Assembly (NCBI GenBank): GCA_020161935.1 | Contig: JAIUNI010000001.1 | Span: forward strand, 558,001 to 622,000 | Length of the DNA: 64,000 bases | Direction: 5' to 3' | Source of the DNA: Chloroflexota bacterium | Lineage (GTDB): Bacteria > Chloroflexota > Anaerolineae > Aggregatilineales > Phototrophicaceae | Part shown: piece after piece, positions 40,769-49,617 of the stretch | Layout: every line of letters begins with the position of its first letter | Position numbering within the stretch: position 1 is the first letter of the stretch | Notes under the pieces: generated by a model | Told to the model about the DNA's origin: nothing | What the model saw: only the letters and a program-made list of their open reading frames with translations | The model's database searches: none | Position numbers and translations under genes: made by a program

Positions 40769-42187
40769 ATGGCGAATAACGAAACAATTTTGAATCACCG
40801 TTACCGATTGTTGGCACAACAGGGTTCGGGCGGGATGGCGGTCATCTACAAGGCGCAAGACCTTGAGTTGAGCCGAATGGTCGCCGTCAAAATTTTGCGC
40901 CCCAGCCTGACGGCTGATCCTTCGTTCCTGACACGCTTCCGCAACGAAGCGCGGAGTGTGGCGAACCTGCAACACCCGAACATCGTGACGATTTACGATG
41001 TGGGGCGGGAAGGCGATACACAGTATATCGTCATGGAATTTGTCGATGGGCAAGACCTGAAGAAGATCATCAAGACCGAAGGCATTTTGACGGTTGACCG
41101 CGCTTTGAAGCTGGCGATCCAGATTTGCGCGGGGATTGGCTTCGCACATCGGGCGCAGTTGGTACACGCTGATGTGAAGCCACAGAATATCCTTGTGACA
41201 CGCGGCGATGTGGTGAAGGTGACGGACTTCGGTATCGCACAGGCGTTTAGCGATACTCAGCCGCCGGAAAAGCAGCAGGTGGTGTGGGGCAGCCCGCATT
41301 ACTTCGCACCGGAACAGGCGAAGGGTGAGAAGCCGACACCTGCTTCGGACGTGTACGCGATTGGTATCGTGATGTTCGAGATGCTGACAGGACGCTTGCC
41401 ATACGTGGGCGGCGACCAACAGCAGTTGGCAATGGCGCACATCCGCGACCGTATCCCGATGGTGACGGAGTTTAACCCCAGCGTGCCGGAAGCACTGGCA
41501 CAAATCGTATACAAAGTAATGAGCAAAGAGCCGGGAAATCGTTACCGGACGGCTGACCAATTGGGGCATGTACTTGAGAGTTACCGTGACCGTGGACGGG
41601 ACGTGACTTCGCCGAATGCACCGGCGTACCGCCCACCCGCACAACCCGCGCAACCTCAACAGCAGTATTCGCAACAGGCTGCGCCGCAGCAGCAATACCC
41701 CCAACAACAGCAGTACCCACCGCAACAACCCCAGCAGCCTGACCCGCTGCCGTTTTCGTCGGGGCAACCGCCGGTGTCGTCACCGCTGCCGTTCACACAA
41801 GGGCAACCTTCGGTGAACCAGTCCCCATTCCAACAGCCGCAGCCACTGCCGTTTACACAAGGGCAGCCGCCAACGGGCGAGCCAACGCAGCGTTACAGCC
41901 TCGCGCCGGAAGCGCCGCAGATGCCGCCGTATAACCGGCAGCAGCCACAGCAGCAAAGCGCACCGACCTACGACCGCGCGGGGAACCCGCAGTATCCCGC
42001 GCCCACACCGGCGCAGTGGGGTAATCCTAGTAACAGCCAACCGCTGTACAATTTCGACCGCGAGAACGAGCCGCCACAGGCTTTGGACGCGGTGACGATT
42101 GCGCTCGCGGTGCTGGCCTTCTTCGCGGTGTTGTGCTTGATCCCGCTGTGGATACAGGTGTATCTGGCACGGTTCGCGGGGGGGTAG
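40769..42187 (+). CDS. Membrane-anchored Ser/Thr protein kinase (Hanks type)
   Basis: The kinase domain spans about 11-275. It has the G-loop QGSGGMAVIYKAQD, K41 (VAVKIL), the catalytic loop HADVKPQN (H133, D135, K137, N140) and DFG at 153-155. The usual HRD Arg is Ala, so it is not an RD kinase. A long Pro/Gln-rich linker (about 288-435) has three PLPF-x-x-GQP repeats. A single C-terminal helix (about 440-465) anchors it, with almost nothing outside the membrane. There are no PASTA domains and no phosphatase gene nearby. A terminator follows. Confidence 0.93.
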   Translation: MANNETILNHRYRLLAQQGSGGMAVIYKAQDLELSRMVAVKILRPSLTADPSFLTRFRNEARSVANLQHPNIVTIYDVGREGDTQYIVMEFVDGQDLKKIIKTEGILTVDRALKLAIQICAGIGFAHRAQLVHADVKPQNILVTRGDVVKVTDFGIAQAFSDTQPPEKQQVVWGSPHYFAPEQAKGEKPTPASDVYAIGIVMFEMLTGRLPYVGGDQQQLAMAHIRDRIPMVTEFNPSVPEALAQIVYKVMSKEPGNRYRTADQLGHVLESYRDRGRDVTSPNAPAYRPPAQPAQPQQQYSQQAAPQQQYPQQQQYPPQQPQQPDPLPFSSGQPPVSSPLPFTQGQPSVNQSPFQQPQPLPFTQGQPPTGEPTQRYSLAPEAPQMPPYNRQQPQQQSAPTYDRAGNPQYPAPTPAQWGNPSNSQPLYNFDRENEPPQALDAVTIALAVLAFFAVLCLIPLWIQVYLARFAGG

Positions 42188-42235
42188 AAGGCTTACGAAT
42201 TTGTGAATTGATCCGTACAAATGTAAGTAATTCTG

Positions 42236-42267
42236 AAGCGCGAATCGAACGGTTCGCGCTTTTTATT
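42236..42267 (+). terminator. Intrinsic terminator of the kinase gene
   Basis: The 9-bp stem AAGCGCGAA / TTCGCGCTT has an 8-nt loop and is followed by TTTT. Confidence 0.85.
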
Positions 42268-42412
42268 TGGATACGGTTGAGGCAGAAAATAGGTCAATCT
42301 ATTACATTCTGCGTGTCATTCGAACATGAGTTGATATTTTGTAATGACCGTCAGCGCGTAAAATAAATTGCTGTTATACTGCCTGTTATAGTTGACTGTT
42401 AAAGGACAGGCT

Positions 42413-43390
42413 ATGAGTGCAAGACTCATTAATCGTGGCGAGCGGCTGACAGCAATCGAACGGTTACTTTTCCGTAATGGACGCGGATTGCGCGCGGTAG
42501 AAATCGCCGAGTCGTGCGGGGTTGACCGCCGGACGATATACCGCGACCTCGATACGCTGGAGAAGCTGGGCATTCCGGTGACCCAAGAGGACGGACGCTT
42601 TTTCCTGAACCGCGATTATTATCTCGCTTCGGTACGGATGAACTTTAATGAGGTGGTGGCGTTGTTCGTGGCGGCACGGGCTTATACCCGCAGTGCTGAA
42701 CAGCAGAACCCGCATATTGTGTCGGCATTGAATAAGCTGTGCGCGGCGCTGCCTGAGCCGCTGTCCTCACACGTCGATTACATTGCGGATTGGATACGCG
42801 GCAATCCGGTTGACCGGAATTATGTGCAAATCCTAGAGACGATTATTCGCGGTTGGGTAGAAGGCCGAACCGTGCGGCTGTGGGGCAGTGTGAGCAAGCA
42901 GGGCGAGTCATATGTGCGCGATTTCCGAACCTATTTTGTTGAACCCACGACAACGGGCGGGTTGTATACCATCGGGCAGGATGCGCTTACCCAGTCGGTT
43001 AAGATGCTCAAAATAGAATGGATTAAGCGGGCAAAACTGCTCGATGACGAATATGATGTGCCGGAGAATTTTGACCGGCGGCCGTACCTCGAAAATGTGT
43101 GGGGTGTCATCGGCGACGAGGGGCGGGAACGGACGCGGGTAGTGCTGGCCTTCGCGCAAGATGTGACTTCGCTCATCCGTGAGCGACTGTGGCACACGTC
43201 GCAGCAGATCGAAATCCTGCCGGACAAGCGCTGCACGCTGACGGTGCAGGTAGGAGACTGGCGGGAGTTGATGCCGTGGCTGCGGTCGTGGGGGACACAG
43301 GTGGAAGTGCTTGAGCCGCAAGGGTTACGGCAGCAGTTGGCGCGGGACGCGGTGCAAGTGGCGCGGTTGTACGCGGCTGCTGCTCGCTAA
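42413..43390 (+). CDS. WYL-domain transcriptional regulator with HTH
   Basis: The 325-residue protein has an N-terminal DeoR/HTH_11 winged helix (ERLTAIERLLFRNGRGLRAVEIAESCGVDRRTIYRDLDTLEKLGIPV). A WYL-like domain follows from about 140, with RTVRLWGSVSKQGE and the conserved VEPTTTGGLYTIG region. The C-terminal extension WCX type ends with WELMPWL-like residues. ATG 42413 has AAAGGA 7 nt upstream. Such regulators often respond to DNA damage or nucleotide ligands. The target is unknown, and neighbours on either side are separated by terminators. Confidence 0.88.
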   Translation: MSARLINRGERLTAIERLLFRNGRGLRAVEIAESCGVDRRTIYRDLDTLEKLGIPVTQEDGRFFLNRDYYLASVRMNFNEVVALFVAARAYTRSAEQQNPHIVSALNKLCAALPEPLSSHVDYIADWIRGNPVDRNYVQILETIIRGWVEGRTVRLWGSVSKQGESYVRDFRTYFVEPTTTGGLYTIGQDALTQSVKMLKIEWIKRAKLLDDEYDVPENFDRRPYLENVWGVIGDEGRERTRVVLAFAQDVTSLIRERLWHTSQQIEILPDKRCTLTVQVGDWRELMPWLRSWGTQVEVLEPQGLRQQLARDAVQVARLYAAAAR

Positions 43391-43417
43391 TCAATCCAAT
43401 CTAACATTGTATATTAA

Positions 43418-43454
43418 GGAAAAGGGCGAACATCTCAGTTCGCCCTTTTGTTTG
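43418..43454. terminator. Bidirectional terminator
   Basis: AAAAGGGCGAAC / GTTCGCCCTTTT is a 12-bp perfect stem with a 6-nt loop, between the convergent WYL regulator and LysM hydrolase genes. Confidence 0.9.
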
Positions 43455-43460
43455 AAGTGG

Positions 43461-45164
43461 TTAGCCTTCGGCTGTGGGTTCGACAGTTACATCATCCATC
43501 GGTAGGGGAGTCTCTTCTACTGTTGGGAGTGCTTCGTTTGTTGCTACTAATTCTACCGGAGTAGGTGTCATTAACGAAGGAGGCAGCAATCCACCAGCCA
43601 GCGCGTTAAAGGCGGGACGCGGCGTACCGGTGGGACTGATGAGGCTGTAGTAGCAGCTTTCGGCATCGCTGCCGCCCTGACAGCCGTTCAAGTTCGAGAG
43701 GAACATGGGGCCGACGAAGCCGAGTTCAGTGGCGAGTTCGTAGGCGCGGGTGATGTAGGCAGCCTGTTCTTCGAGGCTGGTGTAGGATACGAACACATCG
43801 TTGGCACCGGGGGCAGGGGTGTCCTCGCTGGTTCCCCAGCCGAACTTGGTAATCCAAATCGGGGTGCTGTTGTCACCACTATCGACGATGATCTTGCGGT
43901 AATCATCGAGGGTATTACGGAAGAAGAAACTGGGATTGTCGAAGTGGGTATCCACCCCTTCGGGCGCAGAGCAGCACGCCGAGTCCGGCGGGTTCGCCCA
44001 ACCGAGGGGGTGCGCGCCGACGGCATCCGCCATATCTTTCAGGCCAGCAATATACAGGCCGGAGAGGAAGATGCGGTCGTCAATGGCGTTGACTCCATCG
44101 TTATAGCCGGTGGGGGCGAGGCCAGCGCTGACGACAACCGCACCCGGATCGACGGCTTTGATGTTGGCATAGGAGATGGCGAGGAGGTCGCTATAACGGG
44201 CTTTGCAGAAGGTGGGCTTTTCCGGCGACTCGGTGCATGACCATTCGGAACGGCGGTTCGGCTCGTTCCAAATTTCGTAGGCTTGAACGCGACCGGTGTA
44301 GCGCTTGGCGAGTGTGGCAACAAATGTGCCATAGTCGGTCAGGCTGTCGGACGGGCCATTTTCGAGAATGTAGGAACGTGCCCACGTGGGGGCGGTGGTG
44401 ACGGTGAATAGGATTTTGAGGTTGGCACTGGAGAAGCGGTTGACGATTTCATCGAGTGTGGCGTAGTCAATTTGACCACGCACGGGTTCAACATCGCGCC
44501 AGTAAATGACCTGCTTAACCCAGCCCATACCGAGCTGGTCAACCGAGGTGGCTACGCTGGCAAGGTCTTGCCCGGTGGTGAATACCTCGATGCCTTTGTC
44601 GAAGCCGTAGCCGACGGGCGCACCGGGGTCAGCCGCAGTCGTCGGAACGGGTGTCGGCGGGAGGCCGGTTTCGCCCGCTGCCGGAACTTTTAGGGTTTGA
44701 CCCACGTAAATAATATTGGGATTGGACAGCCCATTTAGATTGATGAGGGCGGCGGTGGTGGTGTTAAAGCGCACCGCGATTTTAAAGAGGGTATCACCCA
44801 CTTGCACGGTGTATGTGCCGGAGGTGGGTGGTTCGGCGGTGGGAGCCGATGTCGGCTGAGAAGATGTAGTGGTGGGTTGGGCGGCGGGAACGCCGGGAAT
44901 GGTGAGCGATTGACCTTCGTAAATAAGTGCTGGATTAGTAATGCCGTTGGCTTCGGCCAATTGGCTGGTGGTGACGTTGAAGCGTTGAGCGATTTTGAAG
45001 AGCGTATCCCCCAAACGGACGATGTAAACCTGACCGGTTGCGGCTACGATAGTCGGTGTTGGTGAAGCAGGTTCAGCCGTGACCTCCTGAGCAGCAGCCG
45101 TGGTTGCAAGCGCAATGATGCAGAACGCAACAGTTAGCACAACGGCGAAACGGGTGTGTCGCAT
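43461..45164 (-). CDS. Secreted LysM glycoside hydrolase (clan GH-A type)
   Basis: The 567-residue protein has a signal peptide ending TTAAAQ (about residue 26) and two LysM modules (about 45-90 and 117-160). Their repeats are YIVRLGDTLFKIAQRFNVTT and YTVQVGDTLFKIAVRFNTTT. A TIM-barrel hydrolase follows, with the acid/base Glu in AYEIWNEPNRRSEWS and further Cys pairs. A Thr/Pro-rich tail closes it. It is likely to bind and cut a cell-wall or extracellular glycan. ATG 45164 with AAGGAG is chosen over 45224. Confidence 0.88.
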   Translation of the reverse strand: MRHTRFAVVLTVAFCIIALATTAAAQEVTAEPASPTPTIVAATGQVYIVRLGDTLFKIAQRFNVTTSQLAEANGITNPALIYEGQSLTIPGVPAAQPTTTSSQPTSAPTAEPPTSGTYTVQVGDTLFKIAVRFNTTTAALINLNGLSNPNIIYVGQTLKVPAAGETGLPPTPVPTTAADPGAPVGYGFDKGIEVFTTGQDLASVATSVDQLGMGWVKQVIYWRDVEPVRGQIDYATLDEIVNRFSSANLKILFTVTTAPTWARSYILENGPSDSLTDYGTFVATLAKRYTGRVQAYEIWNEPNRRSEWSCTESPEKPTFCKARYSDLLAISYANIKAVDPGAVVVSAGLAPTGYNDGVNAIDDRIFLSGLYIAGLKDMADAVGAHPLGWANPPDSACCSAPEGVDTHFDNPSFFFRNTLDDYRKIIVDSGDNSTPIWITKFGWGTSEDTPAPGANDVFVSYTSLEEQAAYITRAYELATELGFVGPMFLSNLNGCQGGSDAESCYYSLISPTGTPRPAFNALAGGLLPPSLMTPTPVELVATNEALPTVEETPLPMDDVTVEPTAEG

Positions 45165-45303
45165 TGCGATTTCTCCTTCGTGACGGGGACAGTTTAGCCT
45201 TCGTTCGTGTGGGTCATCATACACCTGAACGACTTAACGCGCCAACCTTATTTGAGCGAGCCATGATATAATGAACATGCAGTATGTATGTGGAGGCGTA
45301 AAG

Positions 45304-47232
45304 ATGCAAAAACGTGTTTTCGTCACTCTCCTTTTTCTGCTTCTTGCCTTGACGATTTTCTCCCCGATCAGCGCACAAGACCGAACGATCTATTGGAACC
45401 GATACGATGTCACGATTGATAATGTTGATGTGACGGATAATGCTTTTGATGTGACCGAGCATTATGACATCGATTTCAACGGGACATTTCGGTTTGGAAC
45501 GGCAGTTGTCCCTCTCGATAATTTGGACAGCATCACGAACGTGGAAGTGCGCCAAGACGGGCAGGCTTTAGAGGCACGATGCGGCAGCGAACGGGCAGGT
45601 ACTTTCTGCGCCCGCAATACCAGCGATGGGTTAGAAATCGTCTATTATTTCTTTCAGTCGATTACGAACGCCAGTGAGCAATTTGACATCAGCTACCGCG
45701 TGAATGGTGCGCTGCGCGTATACGAAGGCGGCGACCAGTTATGGTGGATAGCAGTACCGCCTGACCGGTTCGGTTTCTCGGTTGGTGAAAGCACCATTAC
45801 GGTTGAGATGCCGAGTGGGTCGGCACCGCGCGAGGGGGTTGATCCGGTGGAAACCTACGGCGTACCCGGCACAGTGGATGTACGCGGCACGACGATTACG
45901 GCGACCGCCAATACCAGCATTCCTGACGGCGACACCTTTGAAATTCGCGTTCAGTATCCGCATAATGCTTCAGCGGTGCCACCCGATTGGCAGAATAGTT
46001 TTGACCAACAGCGTGACTATGATGAAAACACCAAACCGCTGATTGACCTCGGTATACTAGCACTGTCGGTATTAATCGCCATCGGTGGTACTCTGGGTAT
46101 TTACGCGATTTGGTACACGCGGGGGCGTGACCCGAAGGTTGGCCCTGTACCGACTTATCTCAGTGATCCGCCTGACCAACTTTCACCCGCGATTGTCGGC
46201 ACGTTGATTGACGAGAAGGCTGATGTGCAAGATGTCATCTCGATCTTGATTGACCTCGCACATCGCGGTTACATGGTGATGGAAGAAAACCAAGAACCGG
46301 GGTTATTTGGCCTCGGTAACACCAGCAAATTTACCTTCAAACGGACGGATAAACCGGCGGATGATTTGAAGGCGTATGAAGCCCGAATGCTGAATGCGCT
46401 GTTCGCACGGAGCATGGAACGTACGATGGACTCGCTCAAGAACAGCTTTTATACGGTGATCTCCTCGTTACAGGGGGAGTTATATAAGGCGTTGGTGAGC
46501 GAGGGGTTATTCTCAACCAATCCACAGACAACCCGCGCAGGTTGGTCTGGACTGGGTGTTCTCCTGCTGGTCGTCGCAGGTGGTGTTTTCTTTTTCGCCA
46601 GCGGTGTGGTGGATGACATTAGCAGTACCCTGTTGTTCCTGCCGTTCGCCATCGGGTTTGTGGGTGTTGCCGCACTCATCGCCGGACAGGTGATGCCTGC
46701 TAAGACACGTAAGGGTGCGGAAGAAGCGGCGAAATGGCGTGCGTTTTATGAATACCTGCAAAACTTAGAGAAGTATTCCGATGTGGAAGAAGCCTCCAAG
46801 CACTTTGATGATTATCTGCCGTATGCGGTGGCGTTTGGCCTCGACCGCGCGTGGGTACGGCGGTTCTCGCAGGTGCAAAATGTGCCGATACCTTACTGGT
46901 ATTACCCGACGTATATGGGTGGACGTTACCACGGCGGCTACCACGCAGGGTCGCCATTCCCCAGCGGGAACATGGGCGGCAGCGGTTTACCGGGGGATAT
47001 TGCTCGTGCGCCGGGTGGACTGGATACGATGTCCCGTAACCTGTCTGGCGGGCTGGAGAATATTTCCAGCGGTTTGACGAATATGCTGCAATCGGCTTCA
47101 CGGGTGATGACCAGCCAACCACAATCATCCAGCGGTGGCAGTGGACGCTGGAGCAGCGGTGGACGCGGTTTTAGCGGCGGAGGTTTTAGTGGTGGCGGTG
47201 GCAGCGGTGGTGGCAGCCGTGGGTTTGGCTAG
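45304..47232 (+). CDS. DUF2207 domain membrane protein
   Basis: The 642-residue protein has a signal peptide (about 1-24) and an extracytoplasmic beta-rich DUF2207 domain (about 30-235). A transmembrane helix lies at about 250-275 and a cytoplasmic part includes a winged-helix-like segment (LSPAIVGTLIDEKADVQDVISILIDLAHRGYM). A helix pair follows at about 415-460. The tail is Gly/Ser-rich (GRGFSGGGFSGGGG), typical of the family. GGAGG precedes ATG 45304. It heads a four-gene run with a zinc-ribbon protein, a helical protein and an SPFH protein. Function is unknown. Confidence 0.87.
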   Translation: MQKRVFVTLLFLLLALTIFSPISAQDRTIYWNRYDVTIDNVDVTDNAFDVTEHYDIDFNGTFRFGTAVVPLDNLDSITNVEVRQDGQALEARCGSERAGTFCARNTSDGLEIVYYFFQSITNASEQFDISYRVNGALRVYEGGDQLWWIAVPPDRFGFSVGESTITVEMPSGSAPREGVDPVETYGVPGTVDVRGTTITATANTSIPDGDTFEIRVQYPHNASAVPPDWQNSFDQQRDYDENTKPLIDLGILALSVLIAIGGTLGIYAIWYTRGRDPKVGPVPTYLSDPPDQLSPAIVGTLIDEKADVQDVISILIDLAHRGYMVMEENQEPGLFGLGNTSKFTFKRTDKPADDLKAYEARMLNALFARSMERTMDSLKNSFYTVISSLQGELYKALVSEGLFSTNPQTTRAGWSGLGVLLLVVAGGVFFFASGVVDDISSTLLFLPFAIGFVGVAALIAGQVMPAKTRKGAEEAAKWRAFYEYLQNLEKYSDVEEASKHFDDYLPYAVAFGLDRAWVRRFSQVQNVPIPYWYYPTYMGGRYHGGYHAGSPFPSGNMGGSGLPGDIARAPGGLDTMSRNLSGGLENISSGLTNMLQSASRVMTSQPQSSSGGSGRWSSGGRGFSGGGFSGGGGSGGGSRGFG

Positions 47233-47277
47233 GTTTCGATTGCTGTCGCGATGGATTATGGGTAAAGGAATGATGGG

Positions 47278-47796
47278 ATGAATTCGGGAAAACTGATCGG
47301 CATCATTTTGATTGTTGTAGGGTTCGGCATTGCCGTCATTGCCGGTTTGTGGCTGGTGACGCAGTTGAGCGGCGGAGAGTTGCAAAGCGGCGGGGCGTTA
47401 ATCGGTGGTGGGCTGGCCTTTATTCCGGTAGCGCTGCTGGTGGGTTTTGGTATCTACTTGTTTGTGCAGGGCGGTAAAGAGGCTGAAACCGAATCCGAGA
47501 TGCAGAAGCAGCGACAGCTCCTTGATATTGTGAAAAGCCGGGGGCAGGTTCCGGTGAGCGACCTAGCACTGGAAATGAAAACCAGCGTGGATTCGGTCAA
47601 GAGCATGGTGCATCAGTTGGTGGGGTTGCAAGTGTTCAGTGGATACATCAACTGGGATAAGGGTATCCTGTATTCGTCGGACGCAAGCAATTTGCGTGGG
47701 TTGGAGAAGTGTAAGAACTGCGGCGGTGACATCAAGCTGGCGGGGAAGGGTGTGGTGGTTTGCCCGTTCTGCGGCACCGAGTACTTCCTAACGTAA
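47278..47796 (+). CDS. Membrane protein with winged-helix (PCI-like) and zinc-ribbon domains
   Basis: The 172-residue protein has two N-terminal transmembrane helices (about 5-29 and 40-63). A winged-helix-like segment spans about 78-130 (LLDIVKSRGQVPVSDLALEMKTSVDSVKSMVHQL). A C-terminal zinc ribbon follows (CKNCGGDIKLAG, CPFCGTEYF). It resembles proteins found beside DUF2207 and SPFH genes. The zinc ribbon probably recruits another protein to the membrane. It lies 45 bp after the DUF2207 gene. Confidence 0.8.
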   Translation: MNSGKLIGIILIVVGFGIAVIAGLWLVTQLSGGELQSGGALIGGGLAFIPVALLVGFGIYLFVQGGKEAETESEMQKQRQLLDIVKSRGQVPVSDLALEMKTSVDSVKSMVHQLVGLQVFSGYINWDKGILYSSDASNLRGLEKCKNCGGDIKLAGKGVVVCPFCGTEYFLT

Positions 47797-47897
47797 TCCG
47801 CTGTTCGAATTAAGGGGGTCTCCTCATAATTGGGGGGATGTTTACGCAGCGAATAGCATAGAATCAAGCTATAGTGTGGATATGAAAGGACATAAGC

Positions 47898-48428
47898 ATG
47901 TCAGACCTTTACGACCGGATTGTAAGTCAGAAGGGTTCGTTGGAAAAGTTGATTAGCAAGATTCCGGGGTTCACCGGTTACTTGGACAACAAGGCGCGGC
48001 GCACGGCTGACCGTTTGCTGCGTGACCACATCGCCGACCAACTTTCGCAGCGGATCATTCGCCTTTCGCAGATTGAAACGACTTTGCTAGATCATGGCGG
48101 CCTGAGCTACATGAGCAAAACCAGCAGTGCTAAAGGGAAGTTCCAGCACTTCCGTGATCTGGTGAAGACCGCAGCACCCGGTTATTCCGGTTTTATGGAA
48201 GCGCTGCCGATTGGGCCGGAGGAGATGGAAAAGCTCTACAGCTTCGACGAGGCGCTGATTGCTTACGCGGATAAATTCGACGGTGCGCTGAATAATCTCG
48301 ATAAAGCGGTGAAGGAAAAAGCCGGTATCGAAGAAGCGATTGCCGCGCTCGACACGCTGACGATTGAGGCGGAAAATGCCTTCCAACTGCGAGATGACGT
48401 GCTGACGAACTTGTCGAAGACGATGTAA
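47898..48428 (+). CDS. Conserved helical protein of the SPFH cluster
   Basis: The 176-residue protein is soluble and predicted mostly helical. The N-terminal motif SLEKLISKIPGFTGYLDNKARRTADRLLRDH recurs in uncharacterised proteins next to SPFH genes in Chloroflexota and cyanobacteria, as I recall them. No catalytic motif is visible. Long helices suggest a membrane-associated scaffold analogous to PspA, but there is no recognisable PspA signature. Start ATG 47898 follows AAAGGA. The SPFH gene begins 52 bp downstream. Confidence 0.75.
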   Translation: MSDLYDRIVSQKGSLEKLISKIPGFTGYLDNKARRTADRLLRDHIADQLSQRIIRLSQIETTLLDHGGLSYMSKTSSAKGKFQHFRDLVKTAAPGYSGFMEALPIGPEEMEKLYSFDEALIAYADKFDGALNNLDKAVKEKAGIEEAIAALDTLTIEAENAFQLRDDVLTNLSKTM

Positions 48429-48480
48429 TTGACCTTTATTTGCCATTTGAGAATGAGCTGATTACACAAGGAGAAAATGG

Positions 48481-49557
48481 ATGCCTCGCTTGATTGATGT
48501 GGTTGACCACACTAACGTTGGCTCGGAAGAGTTTGCTTACCGTGAACCGCAAGAAGGCAGCGGCGATTTCCGTATGGGGTCGCAGGTGATCGTCGGTGAA
48601 AGCCAAGCGGCAGTCTTTGTGCGCGGCGGTCAGGCGCTCGACGTACTCGGTACCGGTCGTCATATGCTCTCAACCGCGAACCTGCCGATTTTATCAGGCT
48701 TGATCGGGTTGGCGACGAGCGGACGCACGCCCTTTACCGCGGATTTGTACTTTGTGAACTTGAAGGATATGCCGCAGGTCGGCTGGGGAACCAGCACGCC
48801 GATTGTGATGGAAACCCCCGGCAAGGGCTTGGGCGCGGTGCTGCTGATTACGCACGGTGTCATTGACATTGGCGTGGACGAACCGATGTTGTTTGTGAAG
48901 CAGTATGCGGTTGGCCGCCCGTATGTGACGATGAACGACATTAAAGATCGCGTACAGGCGATGCTGCTGGGCGAGATTGCTACGCTGATCGCGGTTTCTG
49001 GCGCACAAAGTATTCCTGAAGCAAACAAGTTGTTGGGCGACCTTGAAGGCGCGATGCTGGCGAAGCTGAACGAAAAGTTCCGCGCGTTGGGTCTCCGCAT
49101 CAAGGCGTTCGAAGCGAACCCCTTCACGGCGAAGGATGTTTCGGCGGACGAACTGCGGAATTACGTCAGCCTCGATATGTGGGAACGTGTCCAGCGGCTG
49201 AACATCGCGCAAGCGGCGGCTTCCAACCCCGGTGTGGGTGGGGCGCTGGCCGGGGCGGGTGTCGGTTTAGGGGTCGGGCAGCAGATCGGCGCGGCGATGA
49301 ACCCTGAGCAAGCGGCTTTGCAACAACAGATGGCACAGCAGCAGATGTTGATGCAGCAGATGATGATGAATATGATGAATAAGCAGCAAGACGGCAGTGT
49401 GCCGTCGGCACCGGTTTCGGATAACCCGCAGACGAAGGAAGAAATTCAGGCGCTGCTCGATAACCTCGATATGAAGCTCTCGCGCGGCGAAATTTCGGAA
49501 GCGATTTACACCAAGCTGACCGAAAAGTGGCAGGCGAAACTCGACGGTTTGTCGTAA
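48481..49557 (+). CDS. SPFH-domain protein (YdjI-like)
   Basis: The 358-residue protein has no transmembrane segment. The SPFH/band-7 domain (about 25-240) includes SQVIVGESQAAVFVRGGQALDVLGTGRHMLSTANLP. A Gly/Ala-rich stretch and a Gln/Met-rich tract (about 275-305) follow. A SHOCT-like C-terminal helix hairpin (KEEIQALLDNLDMKLSRGEISEAIYTKL) ends it. This is the architecture of B. subtilis YdjI, part of a membrane-stress system. AAGGAG lies 7 nt upstream. It closes the four-gene cluster. Confidence 0.87.
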   Translation: MPRLIDVVDHTNVGSEEFAYREPQEGSGDFRMGSQVIVGESQAAVFVRGGQALDVLGTGRHMLSTANLPILSGLIGLATSGRTPFTADLYFVNLKDMPQVGWGTSTPIVMETPGKGLGAVLLITHGVIDIGVDEPMLFVKQYAVGRPYVTMNDIKDRVQAMLLGEIATLIAVSGAQSIPEANKLLGDLEGAMLAKLNEKFRALGLRIKAFEANPFTAKDVSADELRNYVSLDMWERVQRLNIAQAAASNPGVGGALAGAGVGLGVGQQIGAAMNPEQAALQQQMAQQQMLMQQMMMNMMNKQQDGSVPSAPVSDNPQTKEEIQALLDNLDMKLSRGEISEAIYTKLTEKWQAKLDGLS

Positions 49558-49577
49558 GCTGCGGCTGACAGATCACT

Positions 49578-49617
49578 TAAAGAGGCGTGGGTTTTTAACC
49601 CCTGCCTCTTTTTATTT
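49578..49617. terminator. Bidirectional terminator after the SPFH gene
   Basis: AAAGAGGCGTGGG / CCCCTGCCTCTTT forms a long stem followed by T residues. It slightly overlaps the end of the convergent glycosyltransferase gene. Confidence 0.85.
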
